Source: an uncultured Opitutales bacterium
GTDB taxonomy: Bacteria; Verrucomicrobiota; Verrucomicrobiia; Opitutales; Intestinicryptomonadaceae
Direction of reading: 5' to 3'
DNA length: 31,208 nt
Assembly: GCA_900546565.1 (NCBI GenBank)
Contig: URDC01000018.1
Span: 1 to 31,208 of the forward strand
The notes beneath the pieces were generated by a model. It saw only the letters and a program-made list of their open reading frames with translations, had not been told where the DNA came from and did not search any database. The number at the start of each line of letters is the position of its first letter. The stretch's first letter is position 1. Shown in pieces: positions 6,897-15,440 of this stretch. Made by a program: the position numbers and the translations under genes.

Positions 6897-7391
6897 TTAA
6901 AGTTTGATTGAAAAAATACAGCAATCGTCGCCGACTACGTAGTAATCTTTTAGGGTGGCTTCGTGCGTCCATCCGTTTTTTTTGTAAAATTCGCGAGTCG
7001 GCATATACTGCGGACGCCCTGCTGTTTGCAGATAGACGGTTCGCCCGCCGCGCAACCGCATAATGTCGAGCGCGCGATTTATGAGTTTCGAACCGATACC
7101 GCATCCGCGGAAAGAATTGTCTACGGCAATCCAGTAAATTTGGTAATTAGCGTCGGTGCAGGCGATTTTTTCGAACGACACAAAGCCCGCGACGCGTCCG
7201 TCCAACTCGGCAAAAAGATATGTCGTACCGCCGCCGTTCAGGCTTTCGCGCAAGTCGCCAACGGCACTCGAAATTTCGTCTTCGACCTCCTCGAAAAATT
7301 TCGAGGATCTCACGATGCGCTCGACCTCCGCGGCGTCCGACATCCGCGCCCCTTCCCTGAATACAAGCTTTCCCGAAGTATTTTTATCCAT
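6897..7391 (-). CDS. GNAT-family N-acetyltransferase
   Basis: A 164-residue acyl-CoA-dependent acetyltransferase; the substrate is not known. The fold is recognisable from TYLFAELDGRVAGFVSF (strands 2-4). It continues with YQIYWIAVDNSFRGCGIGSKLI (84-104), whose RGCGIG is the acetyl-CoA pyrophosphate-binding motif A (Arg95 to Gly100). It ends with EFYKKNGW (motif B). AAAGG about 9 bases before ATG 7391 serves as a ribosome binding site. The gene follows the RLAN ATP-grasp ligase with only 29 bases between them and is closed by a terminator, so the two form one transcription unit. RLAN-type RimK proteins have been noted near GNAT enzymes in other genomes, so a joint role in peptide or amino-acid modification is a reasonable inference. 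Confidence 0.9.
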   Translation of the reverse strand: MDKNTSGKLVFREGARMSDAAEVERIVRSSKFFEEVEDEISSAVGDLRESLNGGGTTYLFAELDGRVAGFVSFEKIACTDANYQIYWIAVDNSFRGCGIGSKLINRALDIMRLRGGRTVYLQTAGRPQYMPTREFYKKNGWTHEATLKDYYVVGDDCCIFSIKL

Positions 7392-7420
7392 ACAGAACCT
7401 TTCTTTTTACACAGTCGTTT

Positions 7421-8923
7421 TTATTTGCGCAATGTGTCGGAAGAGGCGATCCGCCTGATTTTGTCGATTCTTCCGGCAAAACATTTTATTATTGTCTGAT
7501 ATAAATTAATACCCTCGACTTTGTCCTCTATTCCGGCGTCTATGCTGGGATTGTCGTTTACTTCAATCATAAGTATTTGCCCGTCGTCGGTTTCTTTGAG
7601 GTCTACGCCGTAAAGTCCGTCTCCGATAGAGTTCGCCATTCTGAGGGCGATGTCGAGAATTTTTTTCGGCACGTCCGAAACTTTGAGCGCATCAAAATCG
7701 CCCTCGCGTTTGGAGCCTTTTGCGTCTTTGTTGACAATCTGCCAATGCGACTGCGCCATGTAGTATTTGCACGCATAGATTGCCTTGCGGTCGAGTATGC
7801 CAATGCGCCAATCGAACTTTGTCGGAACGAACTTTTGCGCTATTAAAAGCGAAGAATGTCTGAAAAGTTTGCTCGTGATTTTTTTCAAGCTTTTTGCGTC
7901 TTCCGCCTTGAAAACCCCCTGCGAAAACTGGCTGTCGGGCTGTTTTATGACAAGCGGAAACCCTATTTCAGCCTCGACGTCGAAAACGTTGTCGCGGTGT
8001 AAAATCATTGTCTTCGGCATTGGAACTTTGCGCATTTGCGCCTGTTCGGCTTGGAAGACCTTGTTTGCGCAACGCACTATCGATGCGGGGTCGTCTATCA
8101 CGACAATTCCGTCTGTCTGGGCGCAACGCGAAAATTTATAGGTGTAATTGTCTACGTTTGTCGTTGCGCGGATGAACAACGCGTCGAACTCTTTGAGGCG
8201 GTCGAAATCGTGTTTGGTGATCAGTTCGCAATAGAACCCCGCTTTTTGGGCGGCTCTGACGAACCTGGCCAAAGCCTTTTCGTTTGACGGGGGATATTTT
8301 TCGTCCTCATCCACAAGTATTGCCATCGAATACTTTGTCCTGTCCTGCCAATCCGAAATTTTGTGGTAGGACGCCAAATATGCCGACGCCGTTTCGGTGA
8401 TGAATTTGCGGTTTTCGCGGGTGATGTCGGCAGCTCCGAACGGTTCTATCGAGCGGAGTTTCCAGCCCGATTTGCGGCGGCGGAATTTTGCGGTGAACAT
8501 CGGCGCGTTGAATCGCGCAAAAAGTATACGCCCTATTTTGTTGTAATCGGGATTCTCGCATTTGCCGAAGCACACATCGAGCTTGAATTCGTCGCCGAAA
8601 CAATGTTTGGAATCGGGTTTGGCAAGCACCTTGTTTGCGGTATGCTCGACGTCGGGGGCGAGACTTTCCAACATTTTACGCGATGAAAAATCCATAATTG
8701 TGCGGACGGACGGCTCGGGATGGTGCATACGCGCAAACGCCAATAACGAAGCGTAATAGCCCATATTTTGATAGTTGAAAACGTTGCACAAATTATAAAC
8801 CTTATACTTCCCAAGTTGTGCAAACTCCGAATTTGTAATGTATTGTTTCGGGGACACAACCCTTGTATTGGGCAGGTTCAATATCCACTTGTCGGGATTA
8901 TTTACGACTATCAAGTTTTCCAT
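7421..8923 (-). CDS. RimK-like ATP-grasp ligase with N-terminal RLAN domain
   Basis: A 500-residue two-domain enzyme expected to form an amide bond between a carboxylate and an amine using ATP. Residues 1-200 match the RLAN domain (RimK-like ATP-grasp N-terminal): EFAQLGKYKVYNLCNVFNYQ, then GYYASLLAFAR. The ATP-grasp part has the nucleotide-binding stretch GFPLVIKQPDSQFSQGVF (about 321-338), AQKFVPTKFDWRIGIL (362-377, with DWR and the following Lys/Tyr) and the metal-binding end MIEVNDNPSIDAG (452-464, Glu454 and Asn456). Substrates are unknown; RimK itself adds glutamate to ribosomal protein S6. ATG 8923 was chosen because RLAN homology starts there; upstream codons show no resemblance. The GNAT gene lies 29 bases downstream. 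Confidence 0.88.
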   Translation of the reverse strand: MENLIVVNNPDKWILNLPNTRVVSPKQYITNSEFAQLGKYKVYNLCNVFNYQNMGYYASLLAFARMHHPEPSVRTIMDFSSRKMLESLAPDVEHTANKVLAKPDSKHCFGDEFKLDVCFGKCENPDYNKIGRILFARFNAPMFTAKFRRRKSGWKLRSIEPFGAADITRENRKFITETASAYLASYHKISDWQDRTKYSMAILVDEDEKYPPSNEKALARFVRAAQKAGFYCELITKHDFDRLKEFDALFIRATTNVDNYTYKFSRCAQTDGIVVIDDPASIVRCANKVFQAEQAQMRKVPMPKTMILHRDNVFDVEAEIGFPLVIKQPDSQFSQGVFKAEDAKSLKKITSKLFRHSSLLIAQKFVPTKFDWRIGILDRKAIYACKYYMAQSHWQIVNKDAKGSKREGDFDALKVSDVPKKILDIALRMANSIGDGLYGVDLKETDDGQILMIEVNDNPSIDAGIEDKVEGINLYQTIIKCFAGRIDKIRRIASSDTLRK

Positions 8924-9033
8924 CTTTTGTTCTAAAAGTTTTTTTGAAAAAAATTTTTGGGACGGCAAAGCGGAATTTGCGCAGGCAATCCGCATCAGCG
9001 AGCGTTCCGAAAAAATAGTGCGGAACGGGCAAA

Positions 9034-9063
9034 GGAGGATATTCGCCAAAAGGTAAATCCTCC
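9034..9063 (-). terminator. possible weak terminator after tex
   Basis: GGAGGAT (9034-9040) and ATCCTCC (9057-9063) form a perfect 7-bp inverted repeat with a 16-base loop, 11 bases after the tex stop. The T-run after it on the minus strand is short, so termination would be weak. The rest of the 151-bp gap to the RimK-like gene holds two more imperfect inverted repeats. Confidence 0.35.
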
Positions 9064-9074
9064 GTCGATGCCCG

Positions 9075-11381
9075 TCATTTAAAGAAGTCGGAGAGGGAAT
9101 TTCCGAAAGATTGACGCGGACGCGGCGCGGATCGGTCGTTGTTTGACGAACGTGGCGCGTTGCGGAATCCGCTATTGCCGAAGCCCGAACGCGGTGTTCC
9201 CTTCGCGGCAATGTCGCCGGCTGAACGCGCGCGCTTTTGCGGATTCGATTTCATCGAAAGCGAAATGCGCTTGCGCGGAACGTCGACTTCCAAAACATAT
9301 ACATTGACCTTCTGCTGCGGCTTGACAACCTCGTTGGGGTCGCGCACAAAAACGTCGGAAAGCTCGGAAACGTGGACAAGCCCGTCCTGATGAACGCCGA
9401 TGTCGACAAACGCGCCGAACGCGGTGACATTCGTGACAATGCCTGGAATGCGCATACCTTCGCGCAAGTCCTCGATTTTGGAAACGCCTTCGGCAAACGA
9501 AAACGCCTCGAACTTTTCGCGCGGGTCGCGCCCGGGCTTGCCAAGCTCCTGCATAATGTCTTTGAGCGTGGGCATGCCGATTTCGTCGCCGACATAGTTT
9601 TTGAGGTCGATTTTTGCGCGGGCGGAGGCGTCCTTCAAAAGCGTGTTGATGTCGCTACCGATATCGGCAGCCATTTTCTCTACAAGCTTGTAGCGTTCGG
9701 GATGGACGGCACTGGCGTCGAGTGGGTTGTCGCCGCCGTTGATGCGCAGAAAACCCGCCGCCTGCTCGAAGCTCTTCGCGCCGAGCCCCTTGACTTTGAG
9801 CAGCTCCTTGCGGTTTTTGAAAGGCCCGTTTTCATTGCGGTAGGCTACGATATTCGCGGCAGTCGCGGCGTTAAGCCCCGAAACGTAAGAAAGCAGCTGT
9901 TTGCTTGCGGTGTTGACTTCGACGCCGACGGAATTGACGCAGCTAACGACGACGTCGTCGAGCGAGCGTTTGAGCATTGTCTGATTGACATCGTGCTGAT
10001 ACTGACCGACGCCGATTGATTGCGGGTCGATTTTCACGAGTTCGGCAAGCGGATCCATGAGGCGGCGGCCGATTGAAACCGCGCCGCGCACGGTGATGTC
10101 GTAGTCGGGAAATTCCTCGCGCGCGACTTCCGAAGCGGAGTAAATCGACGCTCCGCTTTCATTTACCATAACCACGACTATCGACTGCGGAAGCCCGAGC
10201 GAGCGCACAAAGGCTTCGGTCTCCCTGCCCGCAGTGCCGTTGCCGATTGCGATTGCCTCGATTTCGAAACGCCTGCACAGGGCGCGGATTTTATCTTCCG
10301 CCTCCTTGACGCGCATCGCGGATTGCTCGGGATATACTACATCGTTGTGAAGGAGGTCGCCCTGACGGTTCAGACACACAACCTTGCAGCCCGTCCTGAA
10401 CCCGGGGTCGATTGCCAGCACGTTTTTGCCGCCCAACGGCGACGACATAAGCAGCTCGCGCAGATTGTTCGCAAATACCTTTACGGCTTCCTCGTCGGCG
10501 CGCTTTTTGATTTCGAGGCGCATATACGTTTCGGTTGTCGACGAAAGCAGGCGTTTGTAGGAGTCCTCCGCGGCGAGTGCGACTTGACGCCCGCACGGCG
10601 ATTCGGGATTTTTTACAAAAAGATTTTTGAGAATCGCAACCGCGACGTCTTCGTCGGGAACTACGCGCATAATCAAAAAGCCCTCGCTTTCGCCGCGACG
10701 CACCGCGAGGATTCTGTGCGAAGGCGCGGTTTTCACCGGTTCGGACCAATCGAAATAGTCGCGGTATTTTGCGCCTTCGGCCTCTTTGCCTGTCATAACC
10801 TTGCTCGACATAACGGCGTTGTTTTCGAAATACTCGCGCATGGAACTGCGGGCGGAGGCGTCGTCGGAGATGTTTTCGGCGATAATGTCGCGCGCACCCG
10901 CGAGCGCGGCGGCACTGTCGGCAACCTCCTTTGCCGCGTCGACGAACTTTTGCGCTTCGGCTTCGCAGTCGGCGGAGGTTTCGCGGTTGTCCATAATGAA
11001 TACCGCCAGCGGTTCAAGCCCGCGCTCCTTGGCGATTGTCGCCTTCGTCCTGCGCTTCGGCTTGAACGGCTGATAGATGTCCTCCAACTTCGATAGCGAC
11101 TGCGCCGCGTCGAGCTTCGACTCCAATTCCGCCGAAAGCAGATTCCGTTCCTGCAACGATTTTTTTATCGACGCCCTGCGCTCGTCTATCGCCTTCAACT
11201 TTTCGAGCTCGTCGCGGATTGCGGCAATCTGCACTTCGTCGAGCGAGCCCGTCGCCTCTTTGCGGTAGCGGGCTATGAACGGCACAGTCGCGCCCTCCTC
11301 CAAAAGTTTGGCTGCGGCGGCGACTTGGTGTTGCGGAATGTTAAGCGCGGACGATGCCGCTATCAAATGTTGGTCTGTCAT
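9075..11381 (-). CDS. tex: Tex-family S1 RNA-binding transcription accessory protein
   Basis: A nucleic-acid-binding protein related to eukaryotic Spt6, thought to act in transcription and tolerance to stress. The 768-residue product shows the whole family layout. The Tex N-terminal domain has the signature PFIARYRKEATGSLDE (34-49) and IYQPFKPKRRTKATIA (102-117). A YqgF/RNase H-like domain begins at VLAIDPGFRTGCKV (321-334). The helix-hairpin-helix region has GLNAATAANIVAYR and KVKGLGAKSFEQAAGF. The S1 domain has GIVTNVTAFGAFVDIGVHQDGLVHVS (647-672). The tail (715-768) is basic and rich in Gly, Asn, Arg and Ser, probably disordered and RNA-binding. It starts 10 bases after the EEP-family gene and is likely co-transcribed with it. 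Confidence 0.97.
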   Translation of the reverse strand: MTDQHLIAASSALNIPQHQVAAAAKLLEEGATVPFIARYRKEATGSLDEVQIAAIRDELEKLKAIDERRASIKKSLQERNLLSAELESKLDAAQSLSKLEDIYQPFKPKRRTKATIAKERGLEPLAVFIMDNRETSADCEAEAQKFVDAAKEVADSAAALAGARDIIAENISDDASARSSMREYFENNAVMSSKVMTGKEAEGAKYRDYFDWSEPVKTAPSHRILAVRRGESEGFLIMRVVPDEDVAVAILKNLFVKNPESPCGRQVALAAEDSYKRLLSSTTETYMRLEIKKRADEEAVKVFANNLRELLMSSPLGGKNVLAIDPGFRTGCKVVCLNRQGDLLHNDVVYPEQSAMRVKEAEDKIRALCRRFEIEAIAIGNGTAGRETEAFVRSLGLPQSIVVVMVNESGASIYSASEVAREEFPDYDITVRGAVSIGRRLMDPLAELVKIDPQSIGVGQYQHDVNQTMLKRSLDDVVVSCVNSVGVEVNTASKQLLSYVSGLNAATAANIVAYRNENGPFKNRKELLKVKGLGAKSFEQAAGFLRINGGDNPLDASAVHPERYKLVEKMAADIGSDINTLLKDASARAKIDLKNYVGDEIGMPTLKDIMQELGKPGRDPREKFEAFSFAEGVSKIEDLREGMRIPGIVTNVTAFGAFVDIGVHQDGLVHVSELSDVFVRDPNEVVKPQQKVNVYVLEVDVPRKRISLSMKSNPQKRARSAGDIAAKGTPRSGFGNSGFRNAPRSSNNDRSAPRPRQSFGNSLSDFFK

Positions 11382-11391
11382 ATTTTGTGAT

Positions 11392-12276
11392 TTAGAAAAC
11401 TACTTTCGCGCAGAGGGGGAAGTGGTCGGAGGCGTAGTCTACGTCCTTCTGCCTGTCCTGAGGCTTCGAGCGGTCGAATTCGACTTTGCCGATACGGTCT
11501 GTGATTGCGAAAAACTCCTTCACCTTCACATTCGGCGAAACGAAAATGTAGTCGATATACGCCGTGGGGATGCCCGAATACGCGTGCCAAGTGCCCGACG
11601 GAACATACGCGGGCTCTTCGGAAATGTCGCGCGCGTGGCGGAATTTTGGGGAATCTACAATAGGCTTAATCGACTTGTCGCCGAAGGGGACATTGAAGTC
11701 TCCCGTTACGAAATATGTGGCGTTGTCGCCCGCGATTTCTGCGACTTTTTGCACTATAAGCTTTACGCCGTTTTCGCGGGCCTTGACACCCACATGGTCG
11801 AGGTGCGTATTGAAGAAGTAGAACTTTTTGCCGGAAGCGATGTCTTCAAACTCGCCCCAAGTGCAAATGCGGCGGCACACCGCGTCCCAGCCTTTGGAGA
11901 CTTTTTCGGGAGTGTCCGAAATCCAGAACGTGCCCGATTTCAGGCATTTTATCTTTTTTGTGTTGTAGACAACGGGAGAATATTCGCCCTCCTCCTTGCC
12001 GTCGTCGCGCCCTACGCCGACATACGCATAGCCTTCGGGCAAAATGGCGTCGATTTGGTGCTTGAACGTTTCCTGCGCCCCGAAGATGTCGAATTTATAG
12101 TGGCGTTGCAACGCCTTTTCGGCGTCGCGGCGCGTCTGCGCCCAATACATTTTTTCGGGCGTGGGAGCCATTTGAATGTTGCACGTCGCGACTTTGAGCT
12201 CGGCATTTTTCTGTCCGCAACCGCAAAAAAGCGACGCCAATGCGGCAACTATTATTGATATTTTTAGGTGTTTCAT
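11392..12276 (-). CDS. endonuclease/exonuclease/phosphatase (EEP)-family lipoprotein
   Basis: A probable exported metal-dependent phosphoesterase of the EEP (DNase I-like) superfamily; its substrate (nucleic acid, phospholipid or inositol phosphate) is not clear. ATG 12276 begins a signal sequence MKHLKISIIVAALASLF ending in CGCGQ, so lipidation at Cys18 or Cys20 is likely. Catalytic motifs are ATCNIQM (metal-site Asn), DIFGAQET (Glu), FFNTHLDHVG (His), VTGDFNVPF (the Asp-x-Asn pair), YIDYIFVS and the final YASDHFPLCAKV (Asp-His). All expected catalytic residues are present. The product is 294 residues, normal for the family. It lies 16 bases after the ABC-F gene and 10 bases before tex. Confidence 0.9.
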   Translation of the reverse strand: MKHLKISIIVAALASLFCGCGQKNAELKVATCNIQMAPTPEKMYWAQTRRDAEKALQRHYKFDIFGAQETFKHQIDAILPEGYAYVGVGRDDGKEEGEYSPVVYNTKKIKCLKSGTFWISDTPEKVSKGWDAVCRRICTWGEFEDIASGKKFYFFNTHLDHVGVKARENGVKLIVQKVAEIAGDNATYFVTGDFNVPFGDKSIKPIVDSPKFRHARDISEEPAYVPSGTWHAYSGIPTAYIDYIFVSPNVKVKEFFAITDRIGKVEFDRSKPQDRQKDVDYASDHFPLCAKVVF

Positions 12277-12292
12277 ATTTTTACCTGCTATT

Positions 12293-14218
12293 TTATATTT
12301 TTGTTTCGAGATGTTCGAGTTGCGCCGACGCCGACTCCCATTCTGCGTAGAGCGACGCCAGGCGCGCTTTGAGGGCGTTGTAGCTCTCGGTTGTCGAAGA
12401 GCATTGCGCCCCCCGCTTGAAAAATTCCGCCGAAGACATTTCGGCTTCGAGTTTCGCAAGCTCGTCCTCGGCGGCGGCTATGTCCGCCTCAAATGCCGCA
12501 ACGCGTTTTTTCGTCTGCGAGAGTTCGCGCCGCGCCTGCGAGAGCTGCTGCTTGCGCGCCTTGAAGTCCGAAACTTCGCGCGGCTTTGCGGGCTTGACGG
12601 CTATTCTGCCCTCGGCTTTTATGCGCTCCACATAGTCGCTCAAATTGCCCTCGAAAAACCTGACGCCGTTGTGGCTAAGCTCGATTACGCGGTTGACAAT
12701 CGGGTCGAGAAAATCCCTGTCGTGGCTGACAACCAAAAACGTGCCGTCGTATTTTGCGAGCGCGTTTTGCAGAACGGTTTTCGAGTTCATATCGAGGTGG
12801 TTCGTCGGCTCGTCGAGCAGCAGAAAATTGAAGTCGCGCAAAAGCATTTTTACAAGCGCGAGGCGGTTTTTTTCACCACCCGAAAGCACCGCGACACTCT
12901 TTAAAACGTCGTCGCCGCGAAAGAGGAACGAGCCGAGCAAACCGCGGACTTTCACGCGCCGCTCGAACGGAACCCCCGCGCAAGCCTCGGCGAGAACGTC
13001 GTTGTTGCGGTCTAGCCGCGCCGACTGGTGCTGCGCAAAAAACGACATCTCGACATTCGTCCCGAGCTTTGCCGTGCCCGAATCGGCTTCGAGTTCTCCC
13101 GCGACAATGCGCGCCAATGTCGACTTGCCCGCACCGTTTACGCCCACGAGCGCGACGCGCTCGCCGCGTTCGATTTTGAATGAAATACCGTCGAGAACCT
13201 TGTGAGAGCCGAATGATTTCGAGACATTTTGAACGTCCAAGACGACTTGTCCGCTGCGCTTTGCCGGCGGAAATTCGAAGTCAATCTCGCCGTCGAAGTC
13301 GTCCTCCACCTCGATTCGCTCGATTTTGTCGAGGGCTTTTATGCGGCTTTGCACCTGCGCAGCCTTCGAGCTTTTGCTTCTGAAACGCTCGATAAAACGC
13401 TCGGTTTTGTCGATTTCGCGCTGCTGGTTTGCGGCGGACTTTTGGAGAACTTCAAAACGCTTGCGGCTTTCGCGCAAATAAAAATCGTAATTGCCCGCGT
13501 ATGTGTCGAGCCGCCCCTTTGAAAGGTGGAAAGTGCGCGTGGTAAGCGAATCCAAAAACGCCTTGTCGTGGCTGACGATTATCACCGCGCCCGAGTAGTT
13601 TTGCAGATAGTTTTCGAGCCACGCAATGGACTCTATGTCGAGGTGGTTTGTAGGCTCGTCGAGCAGCACCAGCGAGGGCGAGCGTAGCAGAATCTTGGCG
13701 AGAGCAATGCGCATTTGCCAGCCGCCCGAAAACTCCGAACACGGGCGCGCCATATCGGACATTGCAAAACCCAAGCCCTGTAACACAGTCTCCACGCGCG
13801 AGCGCAGTTTGTCTTCCTGCATATCCTCCAAACGGTGTTGAAGCTCGCCCATAGTTTCGATTGCCTCGGAATACTCGGGCGAAGACGGGTCGGCGGCAGA
13901 GATTGTCTCCCCCACGGCTTCGAGCTCTTTACGGGCGGTAATGATGTCCACAAACGCCGACTCCGCCTCTTCGAAAAGCGGGCGGGAACCGCTTACAAGC
14001 CCCTCCTGCGGAAGATAGCCGACAGTCGCGTATTTCGGCTTTGCAATTTCGCCCGAATCGGCGGTCTCGATGCCCGCGAGAATTTTAAGCAATGTCGACT
14101 TGCCCGCGCCGTTCGAACCTACAAGCCCGATTTTATCGTTGCGGTTGACGACCGCACAGGCGCAGTCGAATATCTTCCGCACCCCGAACGAAAGCGATAT
14201 GTTTCTAAGCTCTATCAC
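12293..14218 (-). CDS. ABC-F family ATPase (translation factor type)
   Basis: A soluble protein of 641 residues with two ABC ATPase domains and no membrane segments, of the group that acts on ribosomes (EttA/Uup/YdiF-like). Domain 1 has Walker A GSNGAGKST (34-42), signature FSGGWQMRIALAKILL (163-178) and Walker B LVLLDEPTNHLD (183-194). Domain 2 has GVNGAGKST (359-367), LSGGEKNRLALVK (445-457) and FLLLDEPTNHLD (465-476). The linker at 250-300 is charged and helical. The C-terminus (about 550-641) is a coiled coil, as in Uup/YdiF. The start codon is GTG at 14218, where the canonical opening MIELRNISLSFG begins. Housekeeping or resistance roles cannot be separated from sequence alone. Confidence 0.95.
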   Translation of the reverse strand: MIELRNISLSFGVRKIFDCACAVVNRNDKIGLVGSNGAGKSTLLKILAGIETADSGEIAKPKYATVGYLPQEGLVSGSRPLFEEAESAFVDIITARKELEAVGETISAADPSSPEYSEAIETMGELQHRLEDMQEDKLRSRVETVLQGLGFAMSDMARPCSEFSGGWQMRIALAKILLRSPSLVLLDEPTNHLDIESIAWLENYLQNYSGAVIIVSHDKAFLDSLTTRTFHLSKGRLDTYAGNYDFYLRESRKRFEVLQKSAANQQREIDKTERFIERFRSKSSKAAQVQSRIKALDKIERIEVEDDFDGEIDFEFPPAKRSGQVVLDVQNVSKSFGSHKVLDGISFKIERGERVALVGVNGAGKSTLARIVAGELEADSGTAKLGTNVEMSFFAQHQSARLDRNNDVLAEACAGVPFERRVKVRGLLGSFLFRGDDVLKSVAVLSGGEKNRLALVKMLLRDFNFLLLDEPTNHLDMNSKTVLQNALAKYDGTFLVVSHDRDFLDPIVNRVIELSHNGVRFFEGNLSDYVERIKAEGRIAVKPAKPREVSDFKARKQQLSQARRELSQTKKRVAAFEADIAAAEDELAKLEAEMSSAEFFKRGAQCSSTTESYNALKARLASLYAEWESASAQLEHLETKI

Positions 14219-14282
14219 GACACCCCCACGCTTTGCACGTCAAGACAAACGACGAAACAAACCGAAACCCGCTCGCACCCGA

Positions 14283-15323
14283 CTACTGCTCTTCGGGAGA
14301 AAGGAAACGCCTGTCGACCGCCTGAGCCGCGACAATGACGCTCGTGCCGAAAATGTCGTCCTCCGTCGAACCGCGGGAAATTTCGCCGACGGGCTTCGTA
14401 AGCCCCGTCAGAATCTGCCCGTAGCAGCGGACATCGGAGGACGTTATTTGGAGCATTTTGGAGGTAATGTTGCCCGAATTCAGGTCGGGAAAAATCAGGA
14501 CATTCGCCCTGCCCGCCACCGAGCTTGAAATCCCCTTTTGAAGCGCGACTTCCGGACGCAGCGCGGCGTCGACCTGCAACTCGCCGTCGATTTCTATTTC
14601 AAGGCGTTCGCGCACAATGCGCTCGTGCACCAAAGCCGTTGCCGCCCGCATTTTAAGCACACTTGCGCTCTTTGGATTCGGCGTTTTCGAAACGTAGGAA
14701 AGCATTGCCACTTTCGGGGTTTCGAGCGTGAAGTGGTTGACCAAAAGCGCGGTAGTTGTTGCGATATCGCAAAGCTCGGTTTCGGTGGGCTCGGCTACAA
14801 CGCCGCAATCAGCCAAAAACAGGTCGCCCTTAATGCCGAGCGATTCAATACCCGTTGCGACAACCATCATCGAGCTCACGGTCGAAATGCCCTTTTGCTT
14901 CGAGATTATCTGGAAAATCGGGCGAAGAGAGCTTGCCGTCGCACTCGACGCGCCCGTTACCATGGCGTCGCACCTGCCCGTTGCGAGCATAAGCAGCGCG
15001 AAGTAGAGCGGTTGCGCCGCCATATTTTTTATATTCTCGGCGTCGATATCCCTGAAAACGGGCAAGCCCGACATAAGCTTTGCGAGCGTTTCGAAATCGT
15101 CCGAAAGCGGCGGATTTACTATTTTAAACCCGTCGGTGCGGATTTCATTGGCGGCGGCGATTTCCAAAATCTTTTCGCGGTTGCCCAGCAGAATGGGAAC
15201 GCCCAATTTGCGCGTCGCGAACTGTCTGGCGGCGCGGATTACGCGTATGTCCTCTCCGTCGGGATAGACGAGGCGTTTTGGGTGGTTTTGAAGTCTTGCC
15301 GATAGTTTTTTTACCAATGCCAT
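14283..15323 (-). CDS. pta: phosphate acetyltransferase
   Basis: Interconverts acetyl-CoA plus phosphate and acetyl phosphate plus CoA, the first step of acetate production. The 346-residue product is the short form (PTA_PTB domain only). It carries PKRLVYPDGEDIRVIRAA near the start, MVTGASSATASSLRPIFQII, FLADCGVVAEPTETELCDIA and MLSYVSKTPNPKSASVLKM. Near the end it has GRANVLIFPDLNSGNITSKM, and GPVS-like residues are replaced by LTKPVGEISRGST, all typical of Pta. ATG 15323 fits family length. No acetate kinase gene lies next to it. A good -10 box (TATAAT read on the minus strand, 15354-15349) lies about 25 bases upstream. Confidence 0.93.
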   Translation of the reverse strand: MALVKKLSARLQNHPKRLVYPDGEDIRVIRAARQFATRKLGVPILLGNREKILEIAAANEIRTDGFKIVNPPLSDDFETLAKLMSGLPVFRDIDAENIKNMAAQPLYFALLMLATGRCDAMVTGASSATASSLRPIFQIISKQKGISTVSSMMVVATGIESLGIKGDLFLADCGVVAEPTETELCDIATTTALLVNHFTLETPKVAMLSYVSKTPNPKSASVLKMRAATALVHERIVRERLEIEIDGELQVDAALRPEVALQKGISSSVAGRANVLIFPDLNSGNITSKMLQITSSDVRCYGQILTGLTKPVGEISRGSTEDDIFGTSVIVAAQAVDRRFLSPEEQ

Positions 15324-15348
15324 AGAATGAAATCCTGTCTGTGCAAAT

Positions 15349-15354
15349 ATTATA
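15349..15354 (-). promoter_or_regulatory. -10 box candidate for pta
   Basis: Read on the minus strand the bases are TATAAT, the exact consensus, ending 25 bases before the pta start codon. No good -35 box lies at 16-18 bases; a TTGACA lies too far upstream (15410-15405). This is only a suggestion of a separate pta promoter. Confidence 0.35.
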
Positions 15355-15440
15355 AATCGTAAATTGAATTCTCTTCCTCGGAACGTTATCGCAGGCGGCG
15401 CGGTTGTCAAATTTTTTCGGCGTCGGGCTCGGCAAAAAAG

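Noticed and set aside
12293..14218. ABC-F protein as an antibiotic-resistance factor
   Set aside because: Its linker and C-terminal coiled coil look like the housekeeping Uup/YdiF type, and no resistance leader peptide is present before it.
14283..15323. Missing acetate kinase next to pta as a sign of an unusual pathway
   Set aside because: pta and ackA are often apart, and the rest of the genome is not visible.
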